From the NCBI RefSeq assembly GCF_046224405.1, contig NZ_JBJXRK010000025.1:1-32853 (forward strand): a DNA stretch of 32,853 nt, in the 5' to 3' direction. Each line of letters opens with the position of its first letter. The stretch's first letter is position 1. Positions 8,791 through 16,501 of the stretch are shown piece after piece. The notes under the pieces were generated by a model. The model had not been told where the DNA came from, did no database searches, and worked only from the letters and a program-made list of their open reading frames with translations. Made by a program: the position numbers and the translations under genes. The DNA is from Gudongella sp046224405 (lineage in GTDB: Bacteria > Bacillota > Clostridia > Tissierellales > Tissierellaceae).

Positions 8791-10239
8791 ATGACTAACA
8801 AGCATTTTATCCTTTATATTCCAAAGCTCCTGTGACAGGTCCACAAAGTATTCATGGGGTCTTTCAAATCTCTTTACCTCGTCCCAAAGATTCCCGATTT
8901 CAGATTTGCAGAAATCCCTTATTTCATGTACATCAGGTCCCTCATAAACACTCTTGCCCTTGTCAAACAACTGAACAAGAAGAGGCCTTGTATAGTAATC
9001 CGTAAGGGTTTTACGCTTCCAGGTGAACAGCGGGTGGAAGATTTCATATGGACCATCCTCAGGGACCTTCTCGTCATGGAGAGTTATGACATCAGCCATG
9101 GGGGTATGGGTTTTTCTGTCATAAAATCTATAGATCTGTTTAAATCCGGGTGTAGTGATTTTCTCTACATTGTTGCTGATTTTTATCTTTGGTTCCAGTA
9201 CTCCGTCCTTTTCAATGGCTACAAGCTTGTATACACCACCGAAAATCGGTTCGGACTTGGCAGTGATAAGTCTCTCTCCAACTCCGAAGGCATCAATCTT
9301 AGCCCCCTGGGTAATCAGGTCCTTTATTACAAATTCATCCAGACTGCTGGATGCCATAATTTGAACATCATGGTAGCCTGCTTCATCAAGCATTGCTCTG
9401 GCTTCCTTGGAAAGATATGCAATGTCACCACTGTCGATCCTTATGCCCTTTGGCCTGAATCCTCTTGGAACCACTTCTTCGTCAAAGACCTTGATGGCAT
9501 TGGGTATTCCTGTTTTTAGGGTGTTGTAGGTATCCACAAGCAATGTACAGCTTCCAGGATAGGTCTTTGCATAGGCCCTAAAGGCCTCAAGCTCTGTAGG
9601 GAACATCTGAACCCAGCTGTGAGCCATTGTTCCAAGTGCCGGTATGCCAAAATCCCTATCAACAATCGTACTTGAGGTTCCAATGCAGCCACCTATATAT
9701 GCAGCTCTTGCCCCCTGGATTGCTCCATTGTAGCCCTGAGCCCTTCTTGATCCAAATTCAATTACGCTTCTTCCGTCTGCAGCACGCACTATTCGGCTGG
9801 CCTTGGTTGCTATAAGGGATTGGTGGTTTATGGTAAGGAGAATCATGGTCTCAACTAGCTGAGCCTGAATAACCGGTCCCCTGACTATTACAAGCGGCTC
9901 TCTCGGGAATATGGGAGTTCCCTCCGGAATTGCCCAGACATCACATACAAACCTGAAGTTCGCCAGGTAATCAAGGAATTTTTCACTAAAGATCTCCTTG
10001 CTTCTAAAGTATTCAATATCCTCCTTGTCAAAGCTCAAGGTCTTGAGATAGTCTATGAGTTGCTCCACACCAGCCATTATTGCATATCCTCCGTCGTCGG
10101 GTATGGATCTAAAAAACATGTCGAAGTAAGCGATGGTGTCATTCATGCCGTTCTCCAAATAACCGTTTGCCATGGTGAACTCATAGTAGTCTGCCAGCAT
10201 GGTCAGGTTTTTCTTGTCGGTCCAATCAAATTTATCCAT
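8785..10239 (-). CDS. pncB: Nicotinate phosphoribosyltransferase
   Basis: This 484-residue enzyme makes nicotinate mononucleotide from nicotinate and PRPP with ATP, the entry step of the Preiss-Handler NAD salvage route. Family signatures are clear: ADYYEFTMANGYLE near the N-terminus; FGSRRAQG; GTMAHSWVQMFPTELEAF, which contains the histidine that is phosphorylated in the family; and RIDSGDIAYLSKEAR. I choose ATG 10239, preceded by GGAGAGG, rather than the in-frame start at 10272, because the protein family begins at about this point. It is transcribed alone, convergent to the ATPase operon, and follows a candidate large noncoding RNA on the same strand. Confidence 0.95.
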   Translation of the reverse strand: MDKFDWTDKKNLTMLADYYEFTMANGYLENGMNDTIAYFDMFFRSIPDDGGYAIMAGVEQLIDYLKTLSFDKEDIEYFRSKEIFSEKFLDYLANFRFVCDVWAIPEGTPIFPREPLVIVRGPVIQAQLVETMILLTINHQSLIATKASRIVRAADGRSVIEFGSRRAQGYNGAIQGARAAYIGGCIGTSSTIVDRDFGIPALGTMAHSWVQMFPTELEAFRAYAKTYPGSCTLLVDTYNTLKTGIPNAIKVFDEEVVPRGFRPKGIRIDSGDIAYLSKEARAMLDEAGYHDVQIMASSSLDEFVIKDLITQGAKIDAFGVGERLITAKSEPIFGGVYKLVAIEKDGVLEPKIKISNNVEKITTPGFKQIYRFYDRKTHTPMADVITLHDEKVPEDGPYEIFHPLFTWKRKTLTDYYTRPLLVQLFDKGKSVYEGPDVHEIRDFCKSEIGNLWDEVKRFERPHEYFVDLSQELWNIKDKMLVSHK

Positions 10240-10270
10240 GGTTCCTCTCCTTTTTTTGTGTATTATGTAC

Positions 10271-10279
10271 ATTATAGCA
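10271..10279 (-). promoter_or_regulatory. Extended -10 promoter of pncB
   Basis: On the - strand the sequence TTGCTATAAT supplies a TATAAT box (10271-10276) with the TGn extension that can replace a -35. It lies about 30 bp before the pncB start and about 60 bp past the terminator of the upstream RNA, so pncB probably has its own transcript. Confidence 0.5.
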
Positions 10280-10337
10280 AGTTTTCAGTAAATTTTGGAG
10301 GTTTTAATCAAAACTTTCAATATAATGGGAAAAGAGC

Positions 10338-10382
10338 AAAAAATAAGAAAGGTTCATCCTTTTTCATGGGGATAAACCTTTC
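10338..10382 (-). terminator. Intrinsic terminator of the candidate large RNA
   Basis: On the - strand, 10382-10370 pairs with 10359-10347 in 13 consecutive base pairs (one G-U). The 10-nt loop is followed by TTATTTTTT. The orientation of the T tract assigns it to a - strand transcript ending here, although no protein gene lies within about 740 bp upstream on that strand. It ends about 100 nt before the pncB ATG. Confidence 0.85.
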
Positions 10383-11005
10383 ATTTTAAATAGGACTCTG
10401 AATAACCGCTCCAACATGAACTTTTTGGTTCAATCACTTATCCTTAAACACTCCTTAATTTAAGTTACAGAGGATTAAACTCTAATCTTATAACCTAATA
10501 AGTTATTTAGTTGTTACACTTCCATAACCCTTAAGGTTACTTTTTTGTGGTTTATCGGGATACCACAAATCCCTGCTACAGGTACTTCTTTTACTGCAAT
10601 TTTACTACTTTACTACTTTCTACTCTTCTTTTACCATCATACTTGCTTAAACTACATAAACCTGGAATTCTACAACGGTAATACTTTAATAGGTGTAGCA
10701 ACTTACATCTAAAACTTTCTACATCTTAAACTTGTTCTACAGTACTATCTTTTCTTACATTGCCAACTTCCTACAGCTTGTTTCATTTAGCTTCTACAAC
10801 AGTAACTTCTAAATAGGTGTAGCTTTGAATTCAGATTTTACCTGAATCCTTTATCAATACTTTGCATTGTTACTTGAATCTTTCCAGGTTCAATAAACTT
10901 CTACAACTTATTGATTGAATTTTAGTTGGATGCAGTTATCAAAGTCCTATGAAACCATAATATCAACTTTGCTTCATTGAAGCAGTGAGTTAATATATGA
11001 TTTGT
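10338..11005 (-). ncRNA. Candidate large structured noncoding RNA (about 665 nt)
   Basis: No reading frame of useful length or ribosome site is present, but the - strand shows RNA structure throughout. (1) A TATAAT box at 11012-11017 precedes it and a strong intrinsic terminator ends it at 10347-10382. (2) Bases 10950-10932 pair with 10409-10390 across 540 nt, in 12 bp, a one-base bulge, then 7 bp. The two base differences from perfect complementarity are both G-U pairs on the - strand and would be mismatches on the + strand. (3) Local hairpins include a 5-prime element (10995-10989 with 10967-10961, enclosing a GCTTC/GAAGC stem), 10849-10842 with 10834-10827 (8 bp), 10540-10535 with 10529-10524, and a possible pseudoknot at 10573-10544. 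(4) A 29-nt hairpin module occurs twice, and UGUAG occurs eight times. Length and complexity resemble the OLE, GOLLD and ROOL class of large bacterial RNAs, but I do not recognise it as any of them. Exact ends are estimates. A very long leader of pncB is the main alternative. Confidence 0.72.
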
Positions 11006-11011
11006 AATTAT

Positions 11012-11017
11012 ATTATA
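11012..11017 (-). promoter_or_regulatory. Candidate -10 box for the large RNA
   Basis: A perfect TATAAT on the - strand, directly after the feo terminator, would start transcription near 11005, about 10 nt before the first hairpin of the RNA. No good -35 is seen; GTGTTT at 17 bp and TTGTGT at 19 bp spacing are weak options. Confidence 0.45.
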
Positions 11018-11061
11018 CCCACATATATTTTTCTAAACACAAAAAATAAAAAAAGTTTACA

Positions 11062-11101
11062 TAAAAAAAGCAGGGAGTCAATAAAACGGCTCTTTCTGCT
11101 T
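11062..11101 (-). terminator. Terminator of the feo operon
   Basis: On the - strand AAGCAG (11101-11096) pairs with CTGCTT (11073-11068). An inner 5-bp helix GGCTC... with GAGTC is set off by a small asymmetric internal loop. A run of seven T follows. It begins about 20 bp after the stop of the last feo gene. Confidence 0.8.
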
Positions 11102-11121
11102 ATTTATAGGTCAAAATTTCT

Positions 11122-11379
11122 TTAAGAATTTATTTTGCGCTCTCCCTTTTCGGTGATGCTCAGCATTTTTAGGGGAATTGTATTGCAGCTTGAGACTGAA
11201 CATCCTGAACACTTTGTCTCACAGGTGGGGGATCCAAGATCTTCATCCAAGTATCCCATTCTCACCAAGGTCTTTATCATGTCCTCCAGAACATCCTCGG
11301 ATACCTCCAGATTCTTGGCAATTTGTTGTCTTGAATAAACATTCGCTTCCTTGATTTCCTTCAATACTTCCTTAAGCAT
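11122..11379 (-). CDS. FeoC-like winged-helix protein with four-cysteine motif
   Basis: The 85-residue protein starts with a predicted winged-helix fold (about 1-48; YSRQQIAKNLEVSEDVLEDMIKTLVRMGYL resembles a helix-turn-helix plus wing). It then carries a cysteine cluster C-x3-C-x2-C-x4-C (TCETKCSGCSVSSC) near residues 53-66. FeoC proteins of this type bind an Fe-S cluster or act as oxygen and iron sensors that control FeoB. Here it is the last gene of the feoA-feoB operon, 12 bp after feoB, with an AAGGAGGAT ribosome site. I call it FeoC-like from fold, cysteines and position; sequence identity to characterised FeoC is probably low. Confidence 0.75.
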   Translation of the reverse strand: MLKEVLKEIKEANVYSRQQIAKNLEVSEDVLEDMIKTLVRMGYLDEDLGSPTCETKCSGCSVSSCNTIPLKMLSITEKGERKINS

Positions 11380-11391
11380 TTCATATCCTCC

Positions 11392-13377
11392 TTAAAAGCC
11401 CATCAATGAACCTATCTGATAAACCAGAACTGCCAGTGACCAGGCCAGAACAAATGGATATATTGCCATAAAAGCAGCCCATTTGTAAGAGTTTGTCTCT
11501 TTTTTTACGGTGGCAATAACCGCTGCACATGGCGTATAAAGAAGTGTCATTACCAGGAAGGACACTGCAGAAAGTGTAGTGAAGGAGTCCCTGATTGCAT
11601 TAACAAGCTCAGAGCCCTCACTGACTCCAGCATATACCATTCCAAGCACAGCTACAACAGCCTCCTTGGCTGCTATACCGGCAAAGAGACTTACGGATGC
11701 CTGCCATGTACCAAAACCTGCCGGGGCAAATAGAGGTGCAATAAATTGACCTACCCTACCTAGGATGCTTTCCTGGGAGTAAGGCTCAACACCCATTGGA
11801 AGCACCGACATAACCCACAGAAGTGCAACAACTGCAAATATTACCGTTCCTGCCCTCTTGACAAAATCCCAAACCTTTTCCCACATATCCCTTAAAACAC
11901 TTGTTGGAGAGGGCAGCCTGTAGGGTGGCAGTTCCATAATGAAATGAGAGGATTCTCCCTTAAAGAGGGTTTTGCTGAAAAGCTTACCCATCAGAAGAGC
12001 CATTCCTATTCCAAGAGCATAGATTATAAAAAGAACAAGTCCACCATTGTTTGGAAAGAAGGCAGCTATGAACACAAGGTAGATCGGCAGTCTCGCCCCG
12101 CATGACATAAAGGGGTTGATAAGTATTGCAATCATCCTGTCCTTTTTGTTTTCCAGTGTTCTTGTTGCCATTATTCCTGGCACATTGCATCCAAAGCCGA
12201 CTATCATTGATATGAAGGTCTTTCCATGAAGTCCAACGGCACGCATTATTCCATCCATGATATATGCTGCTCTTGACATGTATCCAGTGTCTTCAAGTAT
12301 CGCAAGGAAGAAGTAGAGGACCATTATCAGGGGTACGAATACCAACACGGCACCCACACCACCTACAAATCCCTCAATGACAAATGAGACCAACCAATCT
12401 GGAGATCCCACTGACACCAGCCAGCCTTCCACAAACTCTCCAAAAATCTCAATCGCAGTTTCCACATAGCCTCCCAGAATATCGGATCCAACAACAAAGG
12501 TAAGCTGGAACACCAGATACATTATAAGTCCAAAAATTGGCAGACCGAACAACCTACTTGTAAGGATCCTGTCTATCTTATCTGTGGCGGTGACTATTTC
12601 TTCAGCTGGTTTGACTACACATTTTTTGGTGATTCCGTTTACGTATGCATATCTTTTGTCCACAATATCCAGCTCGTAATCCACATTATCAGCTTGAAGT
12701 GATTTCAGATGAGTCTTGACCTGATCCATTTTCTCCACAATGGAGAGCATCTCCTGGTCTCCCTCCAGCAGCTTCAGTGCAGTCCAATCGTCGGGATAAG
12801 GAAGGGACTCATCCTTAAGCAGATCACGGATTTTTGAAATTTCTTCATCTATTTCCTTGCCGTAGGTAAAAACAATTTTTCTTGGTTCTTGATTCATGGC
12901 CTTTAGGGTTCCATCAATAAGCTCCTGGATGCCCTTTTTCTTGGCGGCAACAGTTGATATGACAGGTACTCCAAGTGCTTCTGAAAGGTCCTTTGTGGAT
13001 ATCATGATCTGCTTGGATTCGGCCTCGTCCATCATATTCAAGGCCACAACAACATTAGCACCCATTTCCAGAAGCTGTGTAGTCAGATAGAGGTTCCTCT
13101 CAAGATTTGTTGCATCCACAACATTGATTACAACATCCGGATTGCCTTTTACGATAAAGTCCCTTGCCACAAGCTCATCCTCTGAATAAGCACCAAGGCT
13201 GTATGTACCGGGAAGGTCAACTACATTATAAAGGGCTCCCTTGTGCTTAAAGGAGCCTTCTTTTTTTTCTACAGTCACTCCCGGCCAGTTTCCCACATGC
13301 TGGTTCGAGCCGGTAAGCACATTAAACAAGGTGGTCTTCCCGCTATTGGGATTTCCCACCAATGCTATATTTTGCAT
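11392..13377 (-). CDS. feoB: Ferrous iron transport protein B
   Basis: The 661-residue protein has an N-terminal GTPase domain with G1 GNPNSGKT (8-15), G2 threonine T35, G3 DLPG (54-57) and G4 NMMD (114-117). A GDI-like helical region follows (about 170-275), and then a membrane region with about nine to ten helices. Conserved FeoB core motifs GFGCNVPG and CGARLPIYLVFIAAFF are present, the first holding the membrane cysteine implicated in Fe(II) passage. It imports Fe(II) across the cytoplasmic membrane. It is somewhat shorter than the E. coli protein but usual for Clostridia. The start ATG has GAGGAGGAC upstream. It sits between feoA and the FeoC-like gene. Confidence 0.97.
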   Translation of the reverse strand: MQNIALVGNPNSGKTTLFNVLTGSNQHVGNWPGVTVEKKEGSFKHKGALYNVVDLPGTYSLGAYSEDELVARDFIVKGNPDVVINVVDATNLERNLYLTTQLLEMGANVVVALNMMDEAESKQIMISTKDLSEALGVPVISTVAAKKKGIQELIDGTLKAMNQEPRKIVFTYGKEIDEEISKIRDLLKDESLPYPDDWTALKLLEGDQEMLSIVEKMDQVKTHLKSLQADNVDYELDIVDKRYAYVNGITKKCVVKPAEEIVTATDKIDRILTSRLFGLPIFGLIMYLVFQLTFVVGSDILGGYVETAIEIFGEFVEGWLVSVGSPDWLVSFVIEGFVGGVGAVLVFVPLIMVLYFFLAILEDTGYMSRAAYIMDGIMRAVGLHGKTFISMIVGFGCNVPGIMATRTLENKKDRMIAILINPFMSCGARLPIYLVFIAAFFPNNGGLVLFIIYALGIGMALLMGKLFSKTLFKGESSHFIMELPPYRLPSPTSVLRDMWEKVWDFVKRAGTVIFAVVALLWVMSVLPMGVEPYSQESILGRVGQFIAPLFAPAGFGTWQASVSLFAGIAAKEAVVAVLGMVYAGVSEGSELVNAIRDSFTTLSAVSFLVMTLLYTPCAAVIATVKKETNSYKWAAFMAIYPFVLAWSLAVLVYQIGSLMGF

Positions 13378-13422
13378 AAATTGCGTCCTCCTCGATGAAA
13401 TCTATTATCAATCAAAATTAAA

Positions 13423-13641
13423 CTATTCCTTCTCCACCACGATATGTGAAGCAAGGCCTCTTCCAATGGCAAGCTTGGAGCCTGACATGGACACAATTAT
13501 TGGACCGAAATCATTCTTTACCATTTTAAGCTCAGCTCCGCTGTTAAGACCCAGTTCATAAAGTCTTTTTCTGGCATAGCCTCCGCCCATAACCTGTTTA
13601 ATTCTGCACTTGTCATTCTTTTTTACTCCTGAAAGTACCAT
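13423..13641 (-). CDS. feoA: Ferrous iron transport protein A
   Basis: With the ATG at 13641 this is a 72-residue SH3-like FeoA protein, an accessory factor of FeoB in Fe(II) uptake. The family pattern is visible: MVLSGVKKNDKCRIKQV at the start, then GGYARKRLYELGLNSGAELKMVKND, and a C-terminal IGRGLASHIVV strand. An in-frame GTG at 13656 would add five residues but has no ribosome site. AAAGGTG lies 12 bp before the ATG, rather far but better placed. It is the first gene of the operon, 45 bp before feoB, and has a Fur box just upstream. Confidence 0.9.
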   Translation of the reverse strand: MVLSGVKKNDKCRIKQVMGGGYARKRLYELGLNSGAELKMVKNDFGPIIVSMSGSKLAIGRGLASHIVVEKE

Positions 13642-13683
13642 AGTGCAATTCAACACCTTTCTATGTAAATTAATGGAATATCT

Positions 13684-13704
13684 TGATAACTATTATCAAT
13701 TATA
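13684..13704 (-). promoter_or_regulatory. Fur box and -10 of the feo operon
   Basis: TGATAACTATTATCA at 13684-13698 matches the Bacillus-type 7-1-7 Fur box at all but one position. It sits directly downstream of a - strand TATAAT (13699-13704). Iron-loaded Fur bound here would block transcription of feoABC, the normal logic for this operon. No good -35 is seen. The rest of the 13642-14043 gap holds the divergent opp promoter region and nothing else I can support. Confidence 0.8.
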
Positions 13705-13858
13705 GAATAATACATTTCCTACATAATTGCAAGGTTTTTTTCTCCACAAGCCTTGGACTTATGATAATTTTCACCGGGTGCTCAGGGAAGTATTATGCAT
13801 GGACAGTAAAGTGAGTTACTCAGAAGGGAAAACAAGACAAAAAGGCATTAAAAAATGT

Positions 13859-13883
13859 TATAATTTGAACATTTCAGAAAATA
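13859..13883 (+). promoter_or_regulatory. Distal opp promoter -10 with CodY-like box
   Basis: TATAAT at 13859-13864 is followed at 13869-13883 by ACATTTCAGAAAATA, which matches the CodY consensus at 12 of 15 positions and would cover the transcription start. CodY represses peptide uptake genes in Firmicutes when branched-chain amino acids are plentiful, so the location fits. The -35 is poor and the match is moderate. Confidence 0.35.
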
Positions 13884-13927
13884 AAACCATAACACATACC
13901 TTCGTGCGTTAAATTAGTAGTACCAAA

Positions 13928-13956
13928 TTGACGAAAAACATGGTAAAATTTATAAA
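13928..13956 (+). promoter_or_regulatory. Proximal promoter of the opp operon
   Basis: TTGACG at 13928-13933, a 17-bp spacer and TATAAA at 13951-13956 make a good sigma-A-type promoter. It starts transcription near 13963, about 80 nt before oppA. Confidence 0.6.
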
Positions 13957-14043
13957 AGATTACCAATATTTACAATTTATGCCCTTGGGTATTTTGGTAA
14001 GGTACCTGATCCCACCGGCAAATACTACTTAAGGAGGAAGATC

Positions 14044-16383
14044 ATGAAAAGAGTATTGTTATTCATGCTTGCAATGATAATGGCTTTGTCAGTACTTGCA
14101 GGCTGTGCACCAAAGGAAGAAGCGGAAGCACCGGTGGGGACAGAGTTGCAGGAGCCTGCTGGAGAGGTGAATGACACGCCGTTGGTAGTTGGGTATGCTG
14201 CATTTAGCCAGAAATTCAGTCCATTCTTTGCCACAACAGCATATGACATGGATGCTGTAACCCTAACTCAGGTGGCTCTTTTGCAGACTGACAGGGTAGG
14301 CGGAATTGTTTACAATTCTATTGACGGAGAGACAATAAGCTATGAGGGCACAGATTATGATTACAATGGAATTGCTGATGTAAAGGTTGATTACGACGAG
14401 GCCGCAGACATTACCACCTACAACATCAAAATACGGGATGACGTAATGTTCAGTGATGGCGAGGTCATGGATGCAGATGACATAATCTTCAACTACTATG
14501 TCTATTCAGACCCATCATATACAGGGTCAACCACCCTTTATTCATTCCCGATACTGGGGATGGTGAATTACAGGGAAAACAACTCAATGGCAGAGGAATT
14601 GGCAGTTACTCCCGAGGAGCTATCAGCAGCCATGGACAACCCAACTGGAGAAATGAGCCAGTTTATTGAGTCCTTTGTAGCCGGTGTCCTAACTGATGAA
14701 CTTGATTGGGTCAAGAGCCTTTATGGTGATCCTGGCTATGCGACCTATACAGACCAGTACACTGAAGCCAAGGATCTATTGGCATTCTTCTATGGACTTG
14801 ATGAAGACTACGATTCAACAACCGTTGAGAGCGAAGACCAGGTGCTTGCTGATATAATTGAACAATATGGAGATGACTGGAAGACTCTTGGTGCAAACTA
14901 TGGAGGAAGCGAATCATACTTCGCAGGGGATGTTGAGGGCGAGGTAGCCACAATACTCCTGAGAGAAAAGCTTGCAGCATCAGACGGTACAGAGGTAAAC
15001 AGCATTGAGGGTATAAAGAAGCTTAGCCAGACTGAGGTTGAAGTAAAAACCAGGGGATTCGATGCCTCTGCAGTCTATACCATAGCAGGAATTCAAGTTG
15101 CTCCAATGCACTATTATGGAAGCGAAGACATGTATGACTATGACAACGAAATGTATGGATTCACAAGGGGAGACCTTAGTGGAATTGAAAGCAAGACCTC
15201 TGCTCCGATGGGAGCCGGCCCATACAAGTTCGTTGAATACAAGGATAAGATCGTATACTATGAAGCGAATGAGAACTACTACAAGGGAGAACCAAAAACC
15301 AAGTATCTTCAGTTGAAGGAAACAACTGACGGTGAAATGATTGCAGGTGTTGGAACAGGTGTAATTGACCTGGCCAATCCATCAGGATCAAAGGCTAAGT
15401 TTGATGAACTGAAGTCCTACAACTCAAATGGGGAAGCTGTAGGGGACAAGATTGTTGCCAATTCAGTCAATAACCTTGGCTATGGATATATCGGAATAAA
15501 TGCCAACACAGTAAATGTTAAGGGAGAACCCGCATCTGAAGCAAGCAAGAATCTGAGAAAAGGCTTTGCAACAATATTTGCAGTTCATAGAGATGTTGCA
15601 ATTGATAGCTACTACGGAGATGCAGCTTCTGTAATCAACTACCCGATATCCAATACATCATGGGCAGCTCCTCAGAAGTCAGATTCAGGCTATGAAATTG
15701 CCTTCTCCAAAGATGTAGACGGAAATCCAATATATACAGAAAATATGGTTGCAGATGATAAATACGATGCAGCTGTTGAAGCTGCTAAGGGATACTTCGT
15801 TGCAGCAGGCTACACCTTTGACGAGGCATCTGGAAAGTTCACAGCTGCACCTGATGGAGCAAGTATGGAGTATGAGGTTATAGTTCCGGCTGATGGAGTC
15901 GGTGATCACCCTGCATTTGCAATACTTGCAGATTCAAAGACAAGCTTGGAAAAATTGGGAATTACGCTTACAATAAATGACCCGGCAGATGCGAATGTAC
16001 TTTGGGATACACTGGATGCCAATACACATGAAATGTGGACTGCAGCATGGGGATCCACAATCGATCCAGATATGTATCAGGTTTACCACAGCTCAAATGG
16101 AAAGGGTCTTGGTGGAACAGACAGCAACAACTACAATATAGCAGATCCGGATTTGGACAAGGCAATTCTTGATGCCAGAAAGAGTGCCGACCAGGAATAC
16201 AGAAAAGGAATATACAAGCAGGCTCTTGATATAGTCCTTGACTGGGGAGTTGAAATACCAACATATCAGAGACAGAATCTTGTTATCTTCAGTCCTGAGA
16301 GAATAAACATGGATACTGTAACCCCTGATATTACAACCTACTGGGTGTGGATGAACGATCTGGAAACACTAGAGATGAAATAG
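14044..16383 (+). CDS. oppA: Oligopeptide ABC transporter substrate-binding lipoprotein
   Basis: The 779-residue protein opens with a lipoprotein signal: basic KR, a hydrophobic run, then the lipobox VLAGC with the lipid-bearing C21. The mature part is a family 5 extracytoplasmic binding protein (SBP_bac_5). Recognisable blocks are TYNIKIRDDVMFSDGEVMDADDIIFNY (about 120-146, in parts) and GAGPYKFVEYK. A late segment, WTAAWGSTIDPDMYQVYHSSN, is also typical. It captures peptides outside the membrane and delivers them to OppBC. It is longer than the usual 540-600 residues, owing to a mid-region expansion at roughly 175-330 that is rich in Asp, Glu and Tyr. AAGGAGGAAG precedes the ATG. A hairpin after the stop separates it from the rest of the operon. 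Confidence 0.92.
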   Translation: MKRVLLFMLAMIMALSVLAGCAPKEEAEAPVGTELQEPAGEVNDTPLVVGYAAFSQKFSPFFATTAYDMDAVTLTQVALLQTDRVGGIVYNSIDGETISYEGTDYDYNGIADVKVDYDEAADITTYNIKIRDDVMFSDGEVMDADDIIFNYYVYSDPSYTGSTTLYSFPILGMVNYRENNSMAEELAVTPEELSAAMDNPTGEMSQFIESFVAGVLTDELDWVKSLYGDPGYATYTDQYTEAKDLLAFFYGLDEDYDSTTVESEDQVLADIIEQYGDDWKTLGANYGGSESYFAGDVEGEVATILLREKLAASDGTEVNSIEGIKKLSQTEVEVKTRGFDASAVYTIAGIQVAPMHYYGSEDMYDYDNEMYGFTRGDLSGIESKTSAPMGAGPYKFVEYKDKIVYYEANENYYKGEPKTKYLQLKETTDGEMIAGVGTGVIDLANPSGSKAKFDELKSYNSNGEAVGDKIVANSVNNLGYGYIGINANTVNVKGEPASEASKNLRKGFATIFAVHRDVAIDSYYGDAASVINYPISNTSWAAPQKSDSGYEIAFSKDVDGNPIYTENMVADDKYDAAVEAAKGYFVAAGYTFDEASGKFTAAPDGASMEYEVIVPADGVGDHPAFAILADSKTSLEKLGITLTINDPADANVLWDTLDANTHEMWTAAWGSTIDPDMYQVYHSSNGKGLGGTDSNNYNIADPDLDKAILDARKSADQEYRKGIYKQALDIVLDWGVEIPTYQRQNLVIFSPERINMDTVTPDITTYWVWMNDLETLEMK

Positions 16384-16399
16384 CAAGTAAGATACTTTC

Positions 16400-16430
16400 A
16401 AAAGCCCGCTATTGTGCGGGCTTTTGGATT
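16400..16430 (+). terminator. Attenuating terminator between oppA and oppB
   Basis: A 10-bp perfect stem AAAAGCCCGC/GCGGGCTTTT (16400-16409 with 16416-16425) lies 16 bp past oppA. Its T run is mostly within the stem and is followed by GGATTTT, so termination may be partial. That would give more binding protein than transporter, a common arrangement. Confidence 0.75.
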
Positions 16431-16501
16431 TTAACTAAGGATTCATGCTGGTATTAGTATCTAGACGTTATTAAAAGAATATACTAAAAGAGGGATACTC
16501 A

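Noticed and set aside
10060..10389. 109-codon frame on the + strand across the pncB start
   Set aside because: Overlaps pncB, its promoter and the RNA terminator; no ribosome site.
10570..10910. CTACA repeats looked at as a CRISPR or tandem repeat array
   Set aside because: Units are only 5-8 bases, spacing is irregular and no spacer structure exists; they fit RNA motifs better.
10390..10950. The 19-20 bp inverted repeat could be the terminal repeats of a MITE
   Set aside because: No target-site duplication is seen at either side (flanks differ), the interior has ordered RNA hairpins, and the two arm differences preserve pairing only on the strand that also has the promoter and terminator. 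A copy-number search of the genome would settle it.
13727..13912. 61-codon frame between feoA and oppA
   Set aside because: It begins with a weak start codon without a ribosome site, shows no family features and overlaps the promoter and CodY-like region.
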